Positions 7,945-15,937 are shown, numbered from the stretch's first letter. The stretch: 25,732 nt of DNA from an uncultured Campylobacter sp. (GCF_938017615.1 NZ_CALIJA010000021.1:1-25732), one strand, 5' to 3'. Notes: generated from the letters alone by a model not told the origin. A program made the numbers and translations.

Positions 7945-10110
7945 TCACAGTATCCTGAGGCTGTCTGAGATGAAATACATAAAAATCCCGAGCCCAAACA
8001 TCACGAAAAGCCCCGCAAATTCGACGTAAAGCTTCAGGCTAACGAGCCGCTTCGAGCTTAGCTCGTTTGCTTTCGCGCCGAAAAGCGCGGCTAAAAATAT
8101 CACGACGCTCATTCCAAAACCGATGAAAAGCGCACTTGCGACGCTAAGCACGAAGCTTCCGAGGCTGAAGGCAAGCACGAAAATAAGGATCGTGCCGGGG
8201 CAGGGCACGAGCGCCGCCGCAAGCGCGATAAGCCACTCCCGCCCTCTCTCGCTGCCGCCAGTCGCGCCATTTTGCAGCGAGTAAGACGAGGTTTGGTTTT
8301 TTAAATTTGTAGAATTTAAAGCCCGTTTTTGCTTGTTTTGGCTAGACGAGTTTTCTTCTAGGCTTGCGGTTAAATTTGAATCCGAATTTATCTCTGCCGT
8401 TGCGGAGCCTAAATTTTTGGCATCCAAATACTGCGCGGATTCGCCACTTTGAATATTAAATTTAGAAAATTTATAGCTCTTTGACGCTGCGTGAGCAGAA
8501 TTTCCGGCGTTTGCAAACGCCGTATTTTTTAATCCAGCGCCTGTTCTTGCGGTATTTGCGGCGGAAGCGCAAGCGGTGCAGGAGCAGCCCGTATCGTGGT
8601 GGGCGCCCGATCTTACGCGGCGAGCTTTGTCGTAGATGATGAGCGCGGTTATGACGATGATCAGAAGCGCTGAAATTTTCGTTGTGATCGAGGCGGAGTT
8701 TGCAGAAACTATGCCTGCAACGTTTTGCAGCACGAACATGCTCGCGCTTACCAAAACGAGCGCTCCTAGGACGTGTAGAAGCCCGATTTTAAGGGCAAAT
8801 CCAAAGGCCTTGATGTAGCTGCCGCCATGGGCTAAGAAATAGCTCGCCGTTAGCAGCTTCGCGTGCCCTGGGCCTGCCGCGTGGAAAAAGCCGTATATGA
8901 AAGAAAGCGCCAAGACCCATAGGATGGTGCTCGCGCTTGCATGCTCGCTGCTTGCGCGAAACGCCGTTTTGAGGCTTTTCATAAAATCCATCGTCTTTTG
9001 CGCGACAAATCCCAGTGAGACCTCTTTGTGCTGCTCGCTTGAAATCTCGTCGCTGTCGGATGTGGCGCCGTTTTTGCTCGCGTTATTTTGCGCTAAATTT
9101 AAAGAACTCTCCTCGGGCGGCGTCGCTAGATTTTGCGTAGAATGCGCGGAATTTAAAGAGTTATCTTGGATCGCAGCAAAATTTTCGCCCGCGCCTTTAT
9201 CTGCAGGCGCCGCAGAATTTGCGGGACTACCTTTTGCATGCGCGTCCTTTTTAGCGGCTTTATTAATCTGCGCGAGAGCATCCGAAGCGGCGATATTTTT
9301 TTGCGCCTCTACTGCAGCCTCCGAAACGATATCACCAACCGATCTTTGGTTTGATCTGCGCGCCGAGCTGGCATTAGGTTTTCCTTGCCCGCCTTGCGCA
9401 AGTTTATCCTCTGAGCCCGCAAGGCTCTGCTCGCTAGATGTAAGTTCGCTCTGCGTTAAATCGGAGTTCGGCGCGCCTGAAATTGGCGGCTTTTTATCTG
9501 CGATCTTTGGCTTTTCGCCGCTAAATTCTATAAAAGTGGTGGCTAAATTTGAATTAGGCTTCGCTACAAAGCCCTCGCCCAGATTAATGGGCTTGTCGTC
9601 AACCATTTTGAAATTGAAAAATCCCTGATCGTCGTTAATGGAAATTTTAAGAACGCGGTTATTGCGCAGCTCGAAGCCGACTTTTTGATCGAACTCGAAC
9701 ATGAGTCTGCCCTTTTTGACGAGGCTTATTGCGTTTTTAAAATTTCCCTTAATTTGCGTGCCTACGAGGTTGCTAAGCACAGGTTTTGCGTTTTTTGGCG
9801 CTTGATCGTAGAATTCCGCTTCGCAAAGATAATTTTTGGGGGTTAGATAATCGGTCATCGCCTTAGTTATCTCGGCAAGCTCACTATTTTCAAGCTTGCC
9901 GTTGGAATTTATATCGTAGGTCTGCATTATGACGTCGGTAAAATTTTGAGAGAAAAGCCACGAAAAATGCAGACTCGCGATCTTGCCGTCTTGTGCGACG
10001 GGAGTGATGCTAACGTGCGCAGTGGGCGTGTATAGGGCGCACAGAGCGCACGCAAATATCCGCGAGCTAAAGATCGCGGATAAAAGTAAAATTTTAATAA
10101 ATTTCATCAA
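7945..10110 (-). CDS. Fused ZevA-ZevB-like metal transporter (DUF1007 domain plus NicO/RcnA-type permease)
   Basis: Parts in order: signal peptide (1-18, ending RIFA); a DUF1007 domain (~28-205) with an EF-hand-like loop at 65-76 (DINSNGKLENSE); a Ser/Ala/Asn-rich low-complexity linker (~206-385); and a NicO-family membrane domain with HAAGPGHAK near 407 and CPGTILIFVL near 636. A long loop within the permease holds HHDTGCSCTAC near 505, a possible metal ligand cluster. Known: separate DUF1007 and NicO proteins form ZevAB, linked to zinc uptake in Haemophilus influenzae, while the related RcnA exports Ni/Co. Inferred: zinc handling, because znuA ends immediately before it. Translation starts at TTG 10110 or ATG 10107; GGAG sits about 10-13 bases upstream. 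Confidence 0.82.
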   Translation of the reverse strand: MMKFIKILLLSAIFSSRIFACALCALYTPTAHVSITPVAQDGKIASLHFSWLFSQNFTDVIMQTYDINSNGKLENSELAEITKAMTDYLTPKNYLCEAEFYDQAPKNAKPVLSNLVGTQIKGNFKNAISLVKKGRLMFEFDQKVGFELRNNRVLKISINDDQGFFNFKMVDDKPINLGEGFVAKPNSNLATTFIEFSGEKPKIADKKPPISGAPNSDLTQSELTSSEQSLAGSEDKLAQGGQGKPNASSARRSNQRSVGDIVSEAAVEAQKNIAASDALAQINKAAKKDAHAKGSPANSAAPADKGAGENFAAIQDNSLNSAHSTQNLATPPEESSLNLAQNNASKNGATSDSDEISSEQHKEVSLGFVAQKTMDFMKSLKTAFRASSEHASASTILWVLALSFIYGFFHAAGPGHAKLLTASYFLAHGGSYIKAFGFALKIGLLHVLGALVLVSASMFVLQNVAGIVSANSASITTKISALLIIVITALIIYDKARRVRSGAHHDTGCSCTACASAANTARTGAGLKNTAFANAGNSAHAASKSYKFSKFNIQSGESAQYLDAKNLGSATAEINSDSNLTASLEENSSSQNKQKRALNSTNLKNQTSSYSLQNGATGGSERGREWLIALAAALVPCPGTILIFVLAFSLGSFVLSVASALFIGFGMSVVIFLAALFGAKANELSSKRLVSLKLYVEFAGLFVMFGLGIFMYFISDSLRIL

Positions 10111-11037
10111 CTACAAATTTTCTCCGAAAACGTCGATCGTCTTTTTCATCGTCTCGTACCAATCTAGCGGCAGCTGATCGATCTCTATCACCTTTGCGCC
10201 CGTTTGCGCGGCAATGGTTTGCGCTGCCTTTTTGGAAAACTGCGGTGCGACGAAAATCACCTTGATCTTTTCCTCTTTGGCTTCCTCGATTAGCTCGGCT
10301 AAATCTGCAGGCTTAGGCTCTTTGCCCTCCACTTCGACTGCGATCTGCTCCAGATCGTATCGATGTGCGAAGTAGCCCCAAGACGGATGATAAACCATAA
10401 ATTTCTTTCCCTTGACGCCCGCTAACTTCTGCTTTGCGTAGGCGTCCAGCTCGTCCAGCTTTTTAGCAAATTTATCAAAATTTGCTTCGTAAATTTTAGC
10501 ATTCTTAGGATACTGTTTGGTTAACGCGTCTTTAATATTTTTAGCTTGAATTTTTACAAGCTGCGGATCGAGCCATATATGTGGGTCTAAGCCGCCGTGA
10601 TGGTGATGGTGCTCGTGCGCCTCGTGGTCTTTGTCGCCATGCTCATGATGCGCGTCATGATCGTGATCATCGTGATGTGCGCTATGATCATGTTTGTCGT
10701 GATGGTGATGCTCTGCCATAGCCATTTTGGTAATGCCATCTTCGGTGCGGATTATCTTCATCTTCGGATACGATGCGGCAAGCTTTGGTAGCCAGACTTC
10801 ATCAAATTCTATACCGACTGCAAAATACAGATCGCTATTTTCTAGCATTTTCATCTCCGAAGGCTTAGGCTCGTATGTGTGCGGATCAGCGCCTTTACCA
10901 ACCATCGTATTTACCTGCAGGGTATCACCTGCGATCTGTTCAACAAAATACTTCGTAGGAAGTATGGTCGTGGTGACCGTAGGTTTGGCGAATGCTACGC
11001 AACTAGCTGCTAAAAGCGTGAAAACAAGCTTTTTCAT
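10111..11037 (-). CDS. znuA: Zinc ABC transporter periplasmic binding protein ZnuA
   Basis: Cluster A-I metal-binding protein (308 aa). The N-terminal signal peptide ends near AFA-KP (17/18). Zinc ligands of the family are visible: H53 in DPHTYEP, H153 in DPHIWLDP and H217 in YHPSWG. A His/Asp-rich loop spans about 110-147, a hallmark of ZnuA as opposed to manganese-binding relatives, and thought to collect Zn2+. I take the ATG at 11037, not the in-frame TTG at 11052, because AAGGAA precedes that ATG by seven bases and the TTG would overlap this site. The gene ends directly before the ZevAB-like gene. No znuB or znuC is in the window, so its membrane partner lies elsewhere or is the neighbour. 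Confidence 0.93.
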   Translation of the reverse strand: MKKLVFTLLAASCVAFAKPTVTTTILPTKYFVEQIAGDTLQVNTMVGKGADPHTYEPKPSEMKMLENSDLYFAVGIEFDEVWLPKLAASYPKMKIIRTEDGITKMAMAEHHHHDKHDHSAHHDDHDHDAHHEHGDKDHEAHEHHHHHGGLDPHIWLDPQLVKIQAKNIKDALTKQYPKNAKIYEANFDKFAKKLDELDAYAKQKLAGVKGKKFMVYHPSWGYFAHRYDLEQIAVEVEGKEPKPADLAELIEEAKEEKIKVIFVAPQFSKKAAQTIAAQTGAKVIEIDQLPLDWYETMKKTIDVFGENL

Positions 11038-11065
11038 AAAATTCCTTTCCAAAAAAAATTGCGGA

Positions 11066-11071
11066 AGTATA
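11066..11071 (-). promoter_or_regulatory. -10 box of the znuA promoter
   Basis: On the - strand this reads TATACT, 29 bases before the znuA ATG. The palindrome at 11085-11094 lies 14-23 bases upstream of it, where polymerase would be blocked. Confidence 0.5.
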
Positions 11072-11077
11072 TCAAAA

Positions 11078-11096
11078 GCAACTTAGTTGCAACTTA
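11078..11096. promoter_or_regulatory. Candidate Fur/Zur-type operator between znuA and the regulator gene
   Basis: GCAACTTA occurs twice as a direct repeat (11078-11085 and 11089-11096) separated by GTT. The overlap creates a perfect 10-base palindrome, AGTTGCAACT, at 11085-11094, and the inverted repeat GCAAC-TTA-GTTGC. The site is in the divergent region between znuA and a Fur-family gene, next to the znuA -10 box. Position and symmetry suggest a binding site; the identity of the binder is inferred. Confidence 0.5.
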
Positions 11097-11119
11097 ATAT
11101 AAATTTATCTAAATTTCGC

Positions 11120-11125
11120 TATCAT
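11120..11125 (+). promoter_or_regulatory. -10 box of the Fur-family gene
   Basis: TATCAT preceded by AAATTTCGC, 27 bases before the ATG at 11152. It points away from the znuA promoter, with the palindrome between the two. Confidence 0.5.
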
Positions 11126-11151
11126 CGCTTAAATTTTAAAAAAGGCGTAAA

Positions 11152-11505
11152 ATGGATCCCAAAGATTTTTTAGCGAGTCACGATATCGCTCCTACAGCGC
11201 TTAGAGTGCAGATCGTGCAGATCCTAAGCGAGAAAAAATGCCCGGTAAGCTATGATGAACTAGTAGAACAAACGGGCGCGAATAAAACCACTATATATCG
11301 CAATATAGCGCTTTTGGAAGAGAAAAATTTGATAATTACCAGCGAAAATAATCATAAAAGCTTTTATGAGCTCACCGACGGCGTCAAAGCGTATTTTATC
11401 TGTGAAAGCTGCCATAAAATGGAGGAGATTTCGATGCCAGCTTTGCCACAAAAAAATGTCAAAAGTGTGCTTGTGCGAGGATTGTGCGAGAAGTGCGGCG
11501 GCTGA
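11152..11505 (+). CDS. Fur-family metal-responsive repressor (possible Zur)
   Basis: A short member of the family (117 aa; usual length 130-160). The N-terminal winged helix-turn-helix spans about 12-65, with PTALRVQIVQIL and NKTTIYRNIALLEEKNLI, the typical Fur recognition helix region. Two Cys pairs, C84-x2-C87 and C112-x2-C115, form the structural zinc site of the family. The HHDH-type metal-sensing block seen before the first Cys pair in Fur is replaced by DGVKAYFICESC, so the sensing site is reduced. AAAGG precedes the ATG. The gene is divergent from znuA with a palindrome between them, which supports a zinc-uptake repressor role; specificity cannot be read from sequence. Confidence 0.8.
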   Translation: MDPKDFLASHDIAPTALRVQIVQILSEKKCPVSYDELVEQTGANKTTIYRNIALLEEKNLIITSENNHKSFYELTDGVKAYFICESCHKMEEISMPALPQKNVKSVLVRGLCEKCGG

Positions 11506-11599
11506 GGCAGTAAATTTAATCAAAAGCGCCAAAGAAATTTGGCTAAAACGCTAGGGCAAAATTTAACCGATTTTTAACGGATTTTTATAAAACAAACGA

Positions 11600-11605
11600 T
11601 ATAAT
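11600..11605 (+). promoter_or_regulatory. Consensus -10 box of the 146-aa gene
   Basis: Perfect TATAAT (ACGATATAATCC) 35 bases before the GTG start at 11640, preceded by a T-rich stretch (GATTTTTATAAAAC). The gene is therefore probably a separate transcription unit from the Fur-family gene. Confidence 0.55.
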
Positions 11606-11639
11606 CCGAGCGTTTCATATTTTAAAAGGGAAAAATTCA

Positions 11640-12080
11640 GTGAATAAAAACGATACGATAAAAGCAATAGAGAAGTTTGTGAGTTCTCAAGAAATGACGA
11701 TGTTTCGCCTGAAAAAGGGTATCTACGGCGATGCGATGAAAAATCTTGATCAGGTTTTTACGCCGTATAAGGAGTTTGCCGAGTTTTTCAAAAATCCCGC
11801 AAATAGACTGCAAGAGCTGTTAGGCAACATCGCGTACGAATCGATTTTAAACTACACTGAAGCAGGGCTATCGCACTGCGAGAAGATCCACTCGATCTAT
11901 TTTGTGGAATCCAAAGGACTTTTCAAAAGCGGGCTAAAGTATATCGAGCCTGATGCGACCGCGAGAGAAAGAGCCAAGAGCTATTACGATAAATTGCTGG
12001 AAAATAATGAGAAGCTTAACGAATATATCGATATCGGCTTGCAAAGGCTACATGGCTTAGAAGCAAAGGTTTTCGAGTAG
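11640..12080 (+). CDS. Helical protein of unknown function
   Basis: 146 aa; I do not recognise the family. It starts at GTG, preceded by AAAAGGGA, and has its own consensus promoter. No signal peptide, membrane segment or metal motif is visible, so it should be cytoplasmic. The composition (Lys/Glu/Leu with regular hydrophobic spacing) suggests it is almost entirely alpha-helical, with charged stretches such as AIEKFVSSQEMTMFRLKKG at the N-terminus and YYDKLLENNEKLNEYIDIG near the C-terminus. Codon use and a clean ribosome-binding site support a real gene. It lies downstream of the zinc regulator, but the separate promoter gives no reason to link their functions. Confidence 0.75.
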   Translation: MNKNDTIKAIEKFVSSQEMTMFRLKKGIYGDAMKNLDQVFTPYKEFAEFFKNPANRLQELLGNIAYESILNYTEAGLSHCEKIHSIYFVESKGLFKSGLKYIEPDATARERAKSYYDKLLENNEKLNEYIDIGLQRLHGLEAKVFE

Positions 12081-12934
12081 ACTAGCTTTGGGATTTGATT
12101 TGCGCGGCGAAATTCTATCGCAAATCCTTAGCGCTTAAAATCCTATGATTAAATTTCATACCTTTTACAGATCCACTTATACTATTTAATTCCGCGTTAG
12201 CGTCGCTTTTAATTACGCATATAGCAAATAGGGTGGCTTGAGTAATTCCGTGCCGGCAGGCATTATCCGATACGATCAAAGAAATAATCTAAATTTTTAA
12301 AGCTCAACGAAGCGGGTTAAAATAAGCAAGCTTGGCTAAATTCCGTGGAGAGACTAAAGCAGGCTCTAACATAAACTAGTGCTTAGTTGGAGGTATGAAT
12401 TTAAAATTTCGCGGTTAGCGCGAACGGGAATTTAAAATTCTAGCGCTACTTTAGATTTCTGCGAAATGCGGAATTTTAAAGTAGGTATTGCGCCCGCAAT
12501 AAGCAAAACGCAGGATTTGAAATTTTCTAAAAATGCTCGCTGCAAAGTAAAAATTTAAGAGCCAGGCTGCAAGGCGATGCGGCGTAAATTTTAATTTACT
12601 CTGCAGCGCAAAATATTCAACAAGAGATATTTTTAGAAGCAGAAAGGGCGATAGAGAGCCGTAACGAATTATATTTGATTGCGCTAATACCGCATTGTTG
12701 GTATATGCAGTGATGTAGCGATACGTAAAAATTATTTAGCGGTGTCAATATGGTGAAGCGTGCGGTGTAGATTTTAACTCGTTTTAGCACGCTGTTTTAA
12801 TATTTCTATCGCGCGCGGCAAATTTAAGCGGTTAAACTTATTGCGATTAGAAAATTTTAAACGCGGATTAAAGCTTGGCGGCGAAATCAGCCTTGCTAGC
12901 ACTTTGCTGCATCTTAATTTCGCCGCAAGCAACT
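12081..12934. other. 850-base stretch with no clear gene
   Basis: Near the start is an inverted repeat, GATTTGCG (12097-12104) and CGCAAATC (12119-12126), that could end transcription of the 146-aa gene. On the - strand, 12115-12288 is open for 57 codons and reads like protein, but has no good start (see findings). The rest is rich in AAATTT words, with stops in all frames at short intervals apart from Phe/Lys-rich frames created by those words. Confidence 0.55.
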
Positions 12935-13165
12935 TTATTTATCTACCTTTTCGGCTTTATATTGCGCTAGCAAGCTGCCTAGCTCATCTTTTATGCGAAG
13001 CTTTTCCTTCTTCATCGCATCGATCTCCAGATCGCTCATATGCACTCTGCCGGCTTGTGCGTCGGCGATCTTGTGATCCAGCTCGTCGTGCTTCTCAAAA
13101 AGCGAATCAAATCTCGCGTTTTTGCCTTTTAACTCAGTGATTAAATCTCTGTATTCATGAAACAT
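12935..13165 (-). CDS. DUF465 (YdcH-like) small coiled-coil protein
   Basis: 76 aa, the usual length for DUF465. The sequence runs MFHEYRDLITELKGKN at the start, FDSLFEKHDELDHKI in the middle and MSDLEIDAMKKEKLRIKDEL near the end, the conserved pattern of this family. It should form a helical hairpin or coiled coil in the cytoplasm; its function is unknown. I chose the ATG at 13165 because AGGAG precedes it at good spacing; an in-frame upstream ATG at 13201 would add 12 residues that cover that site. In C. jejuni a DUF465 gene also sits close to rpmB, as I recall. Confidence 0.85.
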   Translation of the reverse strand: MFHEYRDLITELKGKNARFDSLFEKHDELDHKIADAQAGRVHMSDLEIDAMKKEKLRIKDELGSLLAQYKAEKVDK

Positions 13166-13334
13166 GCCTACTCCTTTAAAAAATTTATTCAAGTATATCA
13201 ATAAAGCGCTTAAAACCTAATTTCAGCTATCAAATTTAGACTGAATTTCACGCATGAGATTCCAAATTTTAAGAGGTAAAATTTTTAGCCTTTAAAAATT
13301 TAAAACAGGCAAATTTAAATGATAAAATTTTAAG

Positions 13335-13356
13335 AGCAGAGCTTTAAAGCCCTGCT
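13335..13356 (-). terminator. Intrinsic terminator of the rpmB-channel-argJ unit
   Basis: Read on the - strand, AGCAGGGCTT and AAGCTCTGCT pair fully with one G-U wobble, followed by CTTAAAATTTTATC. The stem is 55 bases downstream of the argJ stop. The stem is unbroken only in the - direction, where an A-C mismatch on the + strand becomes G-U, which supports this orientation. Confidence 0.55.
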
Positions 13357-13410
13357 GCTTTCGCTATTTTCGAGACGAGATTTTTAGGTTATGAAGCAAG
13401 CTGTGAATCT

Positions 13411-14604
13411 TTATGATCTATAATCGGCGTTGATTTTTACGTAGTCGTAGCTAAGATCGCAGCCGTACGCGCTAAACTCGCCATCTCCGAGCCCCAAATC
13501 GCACCAGATCGTAAAGCTTTTTTGCTGCATTACGGCGTGAGCCGAAGCCTCGCGAGCGGCGTCCAGCTCGCGATTTTGCGCGTCATAAAGCAGCACGTCG
13601 TCGTATTTGATACGCAGCTTTTCTTCGTCGCATTCGATACCGCAGGCGCCTATGGTGGAGGCTATGCGACCCCAATTCGGGTCTTCGCCGAAGATCGCCG
13701 TTTTAACAAGCGGCGAATTGCTTAGCGCCTTTGCCGCCCTGCGGGCATCCCCAGCATTTGCGGCACCGCTTAGCCTAAATCGCACCAGCTTGGTTGCGCC
13801 TTCGCCGTCTTTTACCAGCATTAGCGCAAGCTCGTGCGTCAGAGCGTTTAGCGCGGACGCGAAGGCCTCCTTTTCGTAGGCGCATTTGGCGCTGCTGCAG
13901 AGCATAATCGTATCGTTGGTGGAGGTGTCGCCGTCGACGCTTACGGTGTTGAAGCTCTGCTCCGCCGCTTTTTTTAGCAGCTCGTCCATATCCGCGCGCG
14001 GGATTTTTGCGTCGGTCAGGACGAAGCAGAGCATGGTCGCAAGCGCAGGATTGATCATACCCGCGCCCTTGCAAACGGCTGCGATGTGAAATTTCTCACC
14101 GTTTTCTAAAGAAATTTCATACGCAAGCTCCTTTTTTATCGTATCTGTCGTCATGATGGCGGTGGCTAGGGCGTCTGAGTTTCGCGCCGAGAGGTTAAAA
14201 TTTTGCGCGGCGACGATAATTTTTTCCTTTTTGAGGCGGTATCCGATGACGCCGGTCGAGCTCATAACGGGGTTTATCAGAGGGATTTTTTTGCCAAGCT
14301 CGCTAAAAATTTCATCGATATCGGCGATGCCTTGTTCTCCGGTCATAGAGTTTGCGTTTTTAGAATTTACGAGGATAAAATTTGTTTTAAGCTCTCCACC
14401 CGCGCGCTCTTGCGCCCTTTTGAAATGCCTAATCGGCGCTGCTTGAAATTTATTGCTCGTAAAGATCGCGCTTACGGCAAAGGGCTCATCCGCGCGGATA
14501 AATCCTAGATCGTTACCCTCTTTTTTAAAGCCCGAATTCACGCCGTCAAAATAGAAGCCCCCCACATTTTGCAGTCCAAGCTCAAGCGGGACGATTTTAA
14601 ACAT
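13411..14604 (-). CDS. argJ: Bifunctional glutamate N-acetyltransferase / ornithine acetyltransferase
   Basis: Arginine biosynthesis enzyme (397 aa) that moves the acetyl group from N-acetylornithine to glutamate, closing the acetyl cycle; some members also use acetyl-CoA. The precursor cuts itself before a conserved Thr: here T190 in KGAGMINPALATML. The oxyanion-hole pair lies in SSTGVIG (117-118). The C-terminus YVKINADYRS is the expected family ending. AGGAG precedes the ATG, and the start overlaps the end of the channel gene by eight bases, so it is translated in the same operon, as the last gene before the terminator at 13335-13356. Whether it is mono- or bifunctional cannot be told from motifs. 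Confidence 0.95.
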   Translation of the reverse strand: MFKIVPLELGLQNVGGFYFDGVNSGFKKEGNDLGFIRADEPFAVSAIFTSNKFQAAPIRHFKRAQERAGGELKTNFILVNSKNANSMTGEQGIADIDEIFSELGKKIPLINPVMSSTGVIGYRLKKEKIIVAAQNFNLSARNSDALATAIMTTDTIKKELAYEISLENGEKFHIAAVCKGAGMINPALATMLCFVLTDAKIPRADMDELLKKAAEQSFNTVSVDGDTSTNDTIMLCSSAKCAYEKEAFASALNALTHELALMLVKDGEGATKLVRFRLSGAANAGDARRAAKALSNSPLVKTAIFGEDPNWGRIASTIGACGIECDEEKLRIKYDDVLLYDAQNRELDAAREASAHAVMQQKSFTIWCDLGLGDGEFSAYGCDLSYDYVKINADYRS

Positions 14605-15727
14605 ATCTCATCTCCTGCGGCTTGTATTTGCTGCGGATGAGTTTTTTGGTGTTGCGGATACCCTCGGCGGTGCCGATGACTAAAAATTTCACTCCAGTAC
14701 CGATGAGGTAGTCGCCATCTGGCATCGGGATAAAGCGACTGTTGGGCTCTTTGATTCCCACGACGTCGGCGTTTGTAAAATCACGCAAGCGAGTTTCTTT
14801 TAGACGCTTAAAGCGGATCCACGAAAAATCGGGCACCGTGATCTCCTCGATATCGATAAGCGAGTCTTTTTTATACAAAAACCGCTCCAAAATGTTTTCC
14901 ATATCAGGACGCACACTTATCGCCGAAAGCCTCTGCGCAGCGAGTTTGGATGGTGAGACGATAGAATTTGCGCCGAGTTTTTTTAGCCTCTGCGTGTCGC
15001 TGTCATCATCGCTATTTGCCATGATGAAGTAGGGGGTGATGCGACCAAGCTCCTTTTCGTATAGGCGCACTAGCGAGATTATTGCGATATTATCGGCTAA
15101 ATTTGGACTTAGTGTGATGACGGATTTTGCAGATGACAGATGCGCTTTTAGCATTGTAGTTTCTACATGCGGCTCGCCTACGATGAAATATGGATAGCGG
15201 TTTTCCTCGGCGATTTTGGCTAGAGCGGGATCGGGGTCGATCACGACAAAAGGTAGATGATTTTCGCGAAACTGCTTGGCAAGCTCGGCGCAGTAGATGT
15301 TGTTGTAACAGATAATGTAGTGGTTTTTGAGCCTTGCGATGTTATTGATCATTCGTTGCTCCCTAAGTAAATTTTGAAGTTTGCCGTTTTTTATGACCTC
15401 GACGACGACGCCCAGGCAAAACGAAAAGGTTCCAAAGCCCATGAGGATGAATAAGACGGTAAAAATTCTACCCGCGGGCGATATCGGCGCTACTTCGGTA
15501 AAGCCTACCGTCGTGAAGGTCATACCCGCCTGATAAAAGGCATCCACGAGCGAAAAGCCCGCTATAAAGACATAGCCTAATGTGCCGATTAGCATCATCA
15601 GCACGATGGTTATCAGCGGTAAGCGAAATGGACGTAGCTGGTCGTAAATTTCTGTGTAGAGGTTGATGTCCGGCTTAGTCGAGCCGGACCAGTCGAGGAA
15701 TCGCTTGATCTTGTCCAAAACAGACAT
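14597..15727 (-). CDS. Two-TM potassium channel with cytoplasmic RCK (TrkA-N/TrkA-C) domain
   Basis: 376 aa. TM1 is about 36-56, then the pore loop with filter TTVGFTE (72-78), TM2 about 88-111, a TrkA-N Rossmann domain (~135-250) and a TrkA-C domain (~290-376). This is the MthK/Kch layout, so a tetrameric inner-membrane K+ channel gated by a cytoplasmic ring is expected. Oddities: the filter is TVGFTE, not TVGYG, and the glycine-rich loop of the Rossmann fold reads IICYNNIYCAEL, without the GxGxxG that binds nucleotide. The start follows AGAGGAATTT. It lies 18 bases after rpmB and overlaps argJ, so it sits inside a housekeeping operon. Confidence 0.88.
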   Translation of the reverse strand: MSVLDKIKRFLDWSGSTKPDINLYTEIYDQLRPFRLPLITIVLMMLIGTLGYVFIAGFSLVDAFYQAGMTFTTVGFTEVAPISPAGRIFTVLFILMGFGTFSFCLGVVVEVIKNGKLQNLLREQRMINNIARLKNHYIICYNNIYCAELAKQFRENHLPFVVIDPDPALAKIAEENRYPYFIVGEPHVETTMLKAHLSSAKSVITLSPNLADNIAIISLVRLYEKELGRITPYFIMANSDDDSDTQRLKKLGANSIVSPSKLAAQRLSAISVRPDMENILERFLYKKDSLIDIEEITVPDFSWIRFKRLKETRLRDFTNADVVGIKEPNSRFIPMPDGDYLIGTGVKFLVIGTAEGIRNTKKLIRSKYKPQEMRYV

Positions 15728-15745
15728 AAATTCCTCTTTGAGGGG

Positions 15746-15937
15746 TTATTTTGATTGTTTTTTCATAGTTCGTAGAGTTGAGGCGGCTACTTTGATTCGT
15801 CTGGTTGAGCCGTCTTCTAGCTGAACGCGGATGGTGCGTAGATTGACCTGGAATTTCTTTTTGGTTCTGTTATTTGCGTGGCTGACGTTGTTTCCTACCA
15901 TCGCACCTTTGCCGGTGATTGCGCATCTTCTTGCCAT
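15746..15937 (-). CDS. rpmB: 50S ribosomal protein L28
   Basis: 63 aa, the normal length. The N-terminus MARRCAITGKGAMVGNNVSH and the later NRTKKKFQVNLRTI and TLRTMKK blocks are those of L28. It is a component of the large ribosomal subunit. AAGGA precedes the ATG and a consensus promoter lies just upstream. It is the first gene of the - strand operon with the channel and argJ, and is divergent from rpe; rpmB next to rpe and dnaQ is also the C. jejuni arrangement as I recall it. Confidence 0.97.
   Translation of the reverse strand: MARRCAITGKGAMVGNNVSHANNRTKKKFQVNLRTIRVQLEDGSTRRIKVAASTLRTMKKQSK

Noticed and set aside
8897..9628. 243-codon frame (+) opposite the ZevAB-like gene
   Set aside because: It is the shadow of the low-complexity linker, Ala/Ser/Cys-rich with no start signal.
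10575..10720. CAT/GTG-rich short repeats that look like a tandem repeat or CRISPR-like array
   Set aside because: They encode the His-rich metal loop of ZnuA; there are no regular spacers.
11366..11554. 62-codon frame (+) overlapping the end of the Fur-family gene and running past it (ends in LIKSAKEIWLKR)
   Set aside because: I considered a frameshift extending the regulator, but GLCEKCGG is a natural end after the second Cys pair, so no frameshift is needed.
12841..13140. 99-codon frame (+) opposite the DUF465 gene
   Set aside because: It overlaps a conserved small gene on the other strand and has no ribosome-binding site or recognisable sequence.
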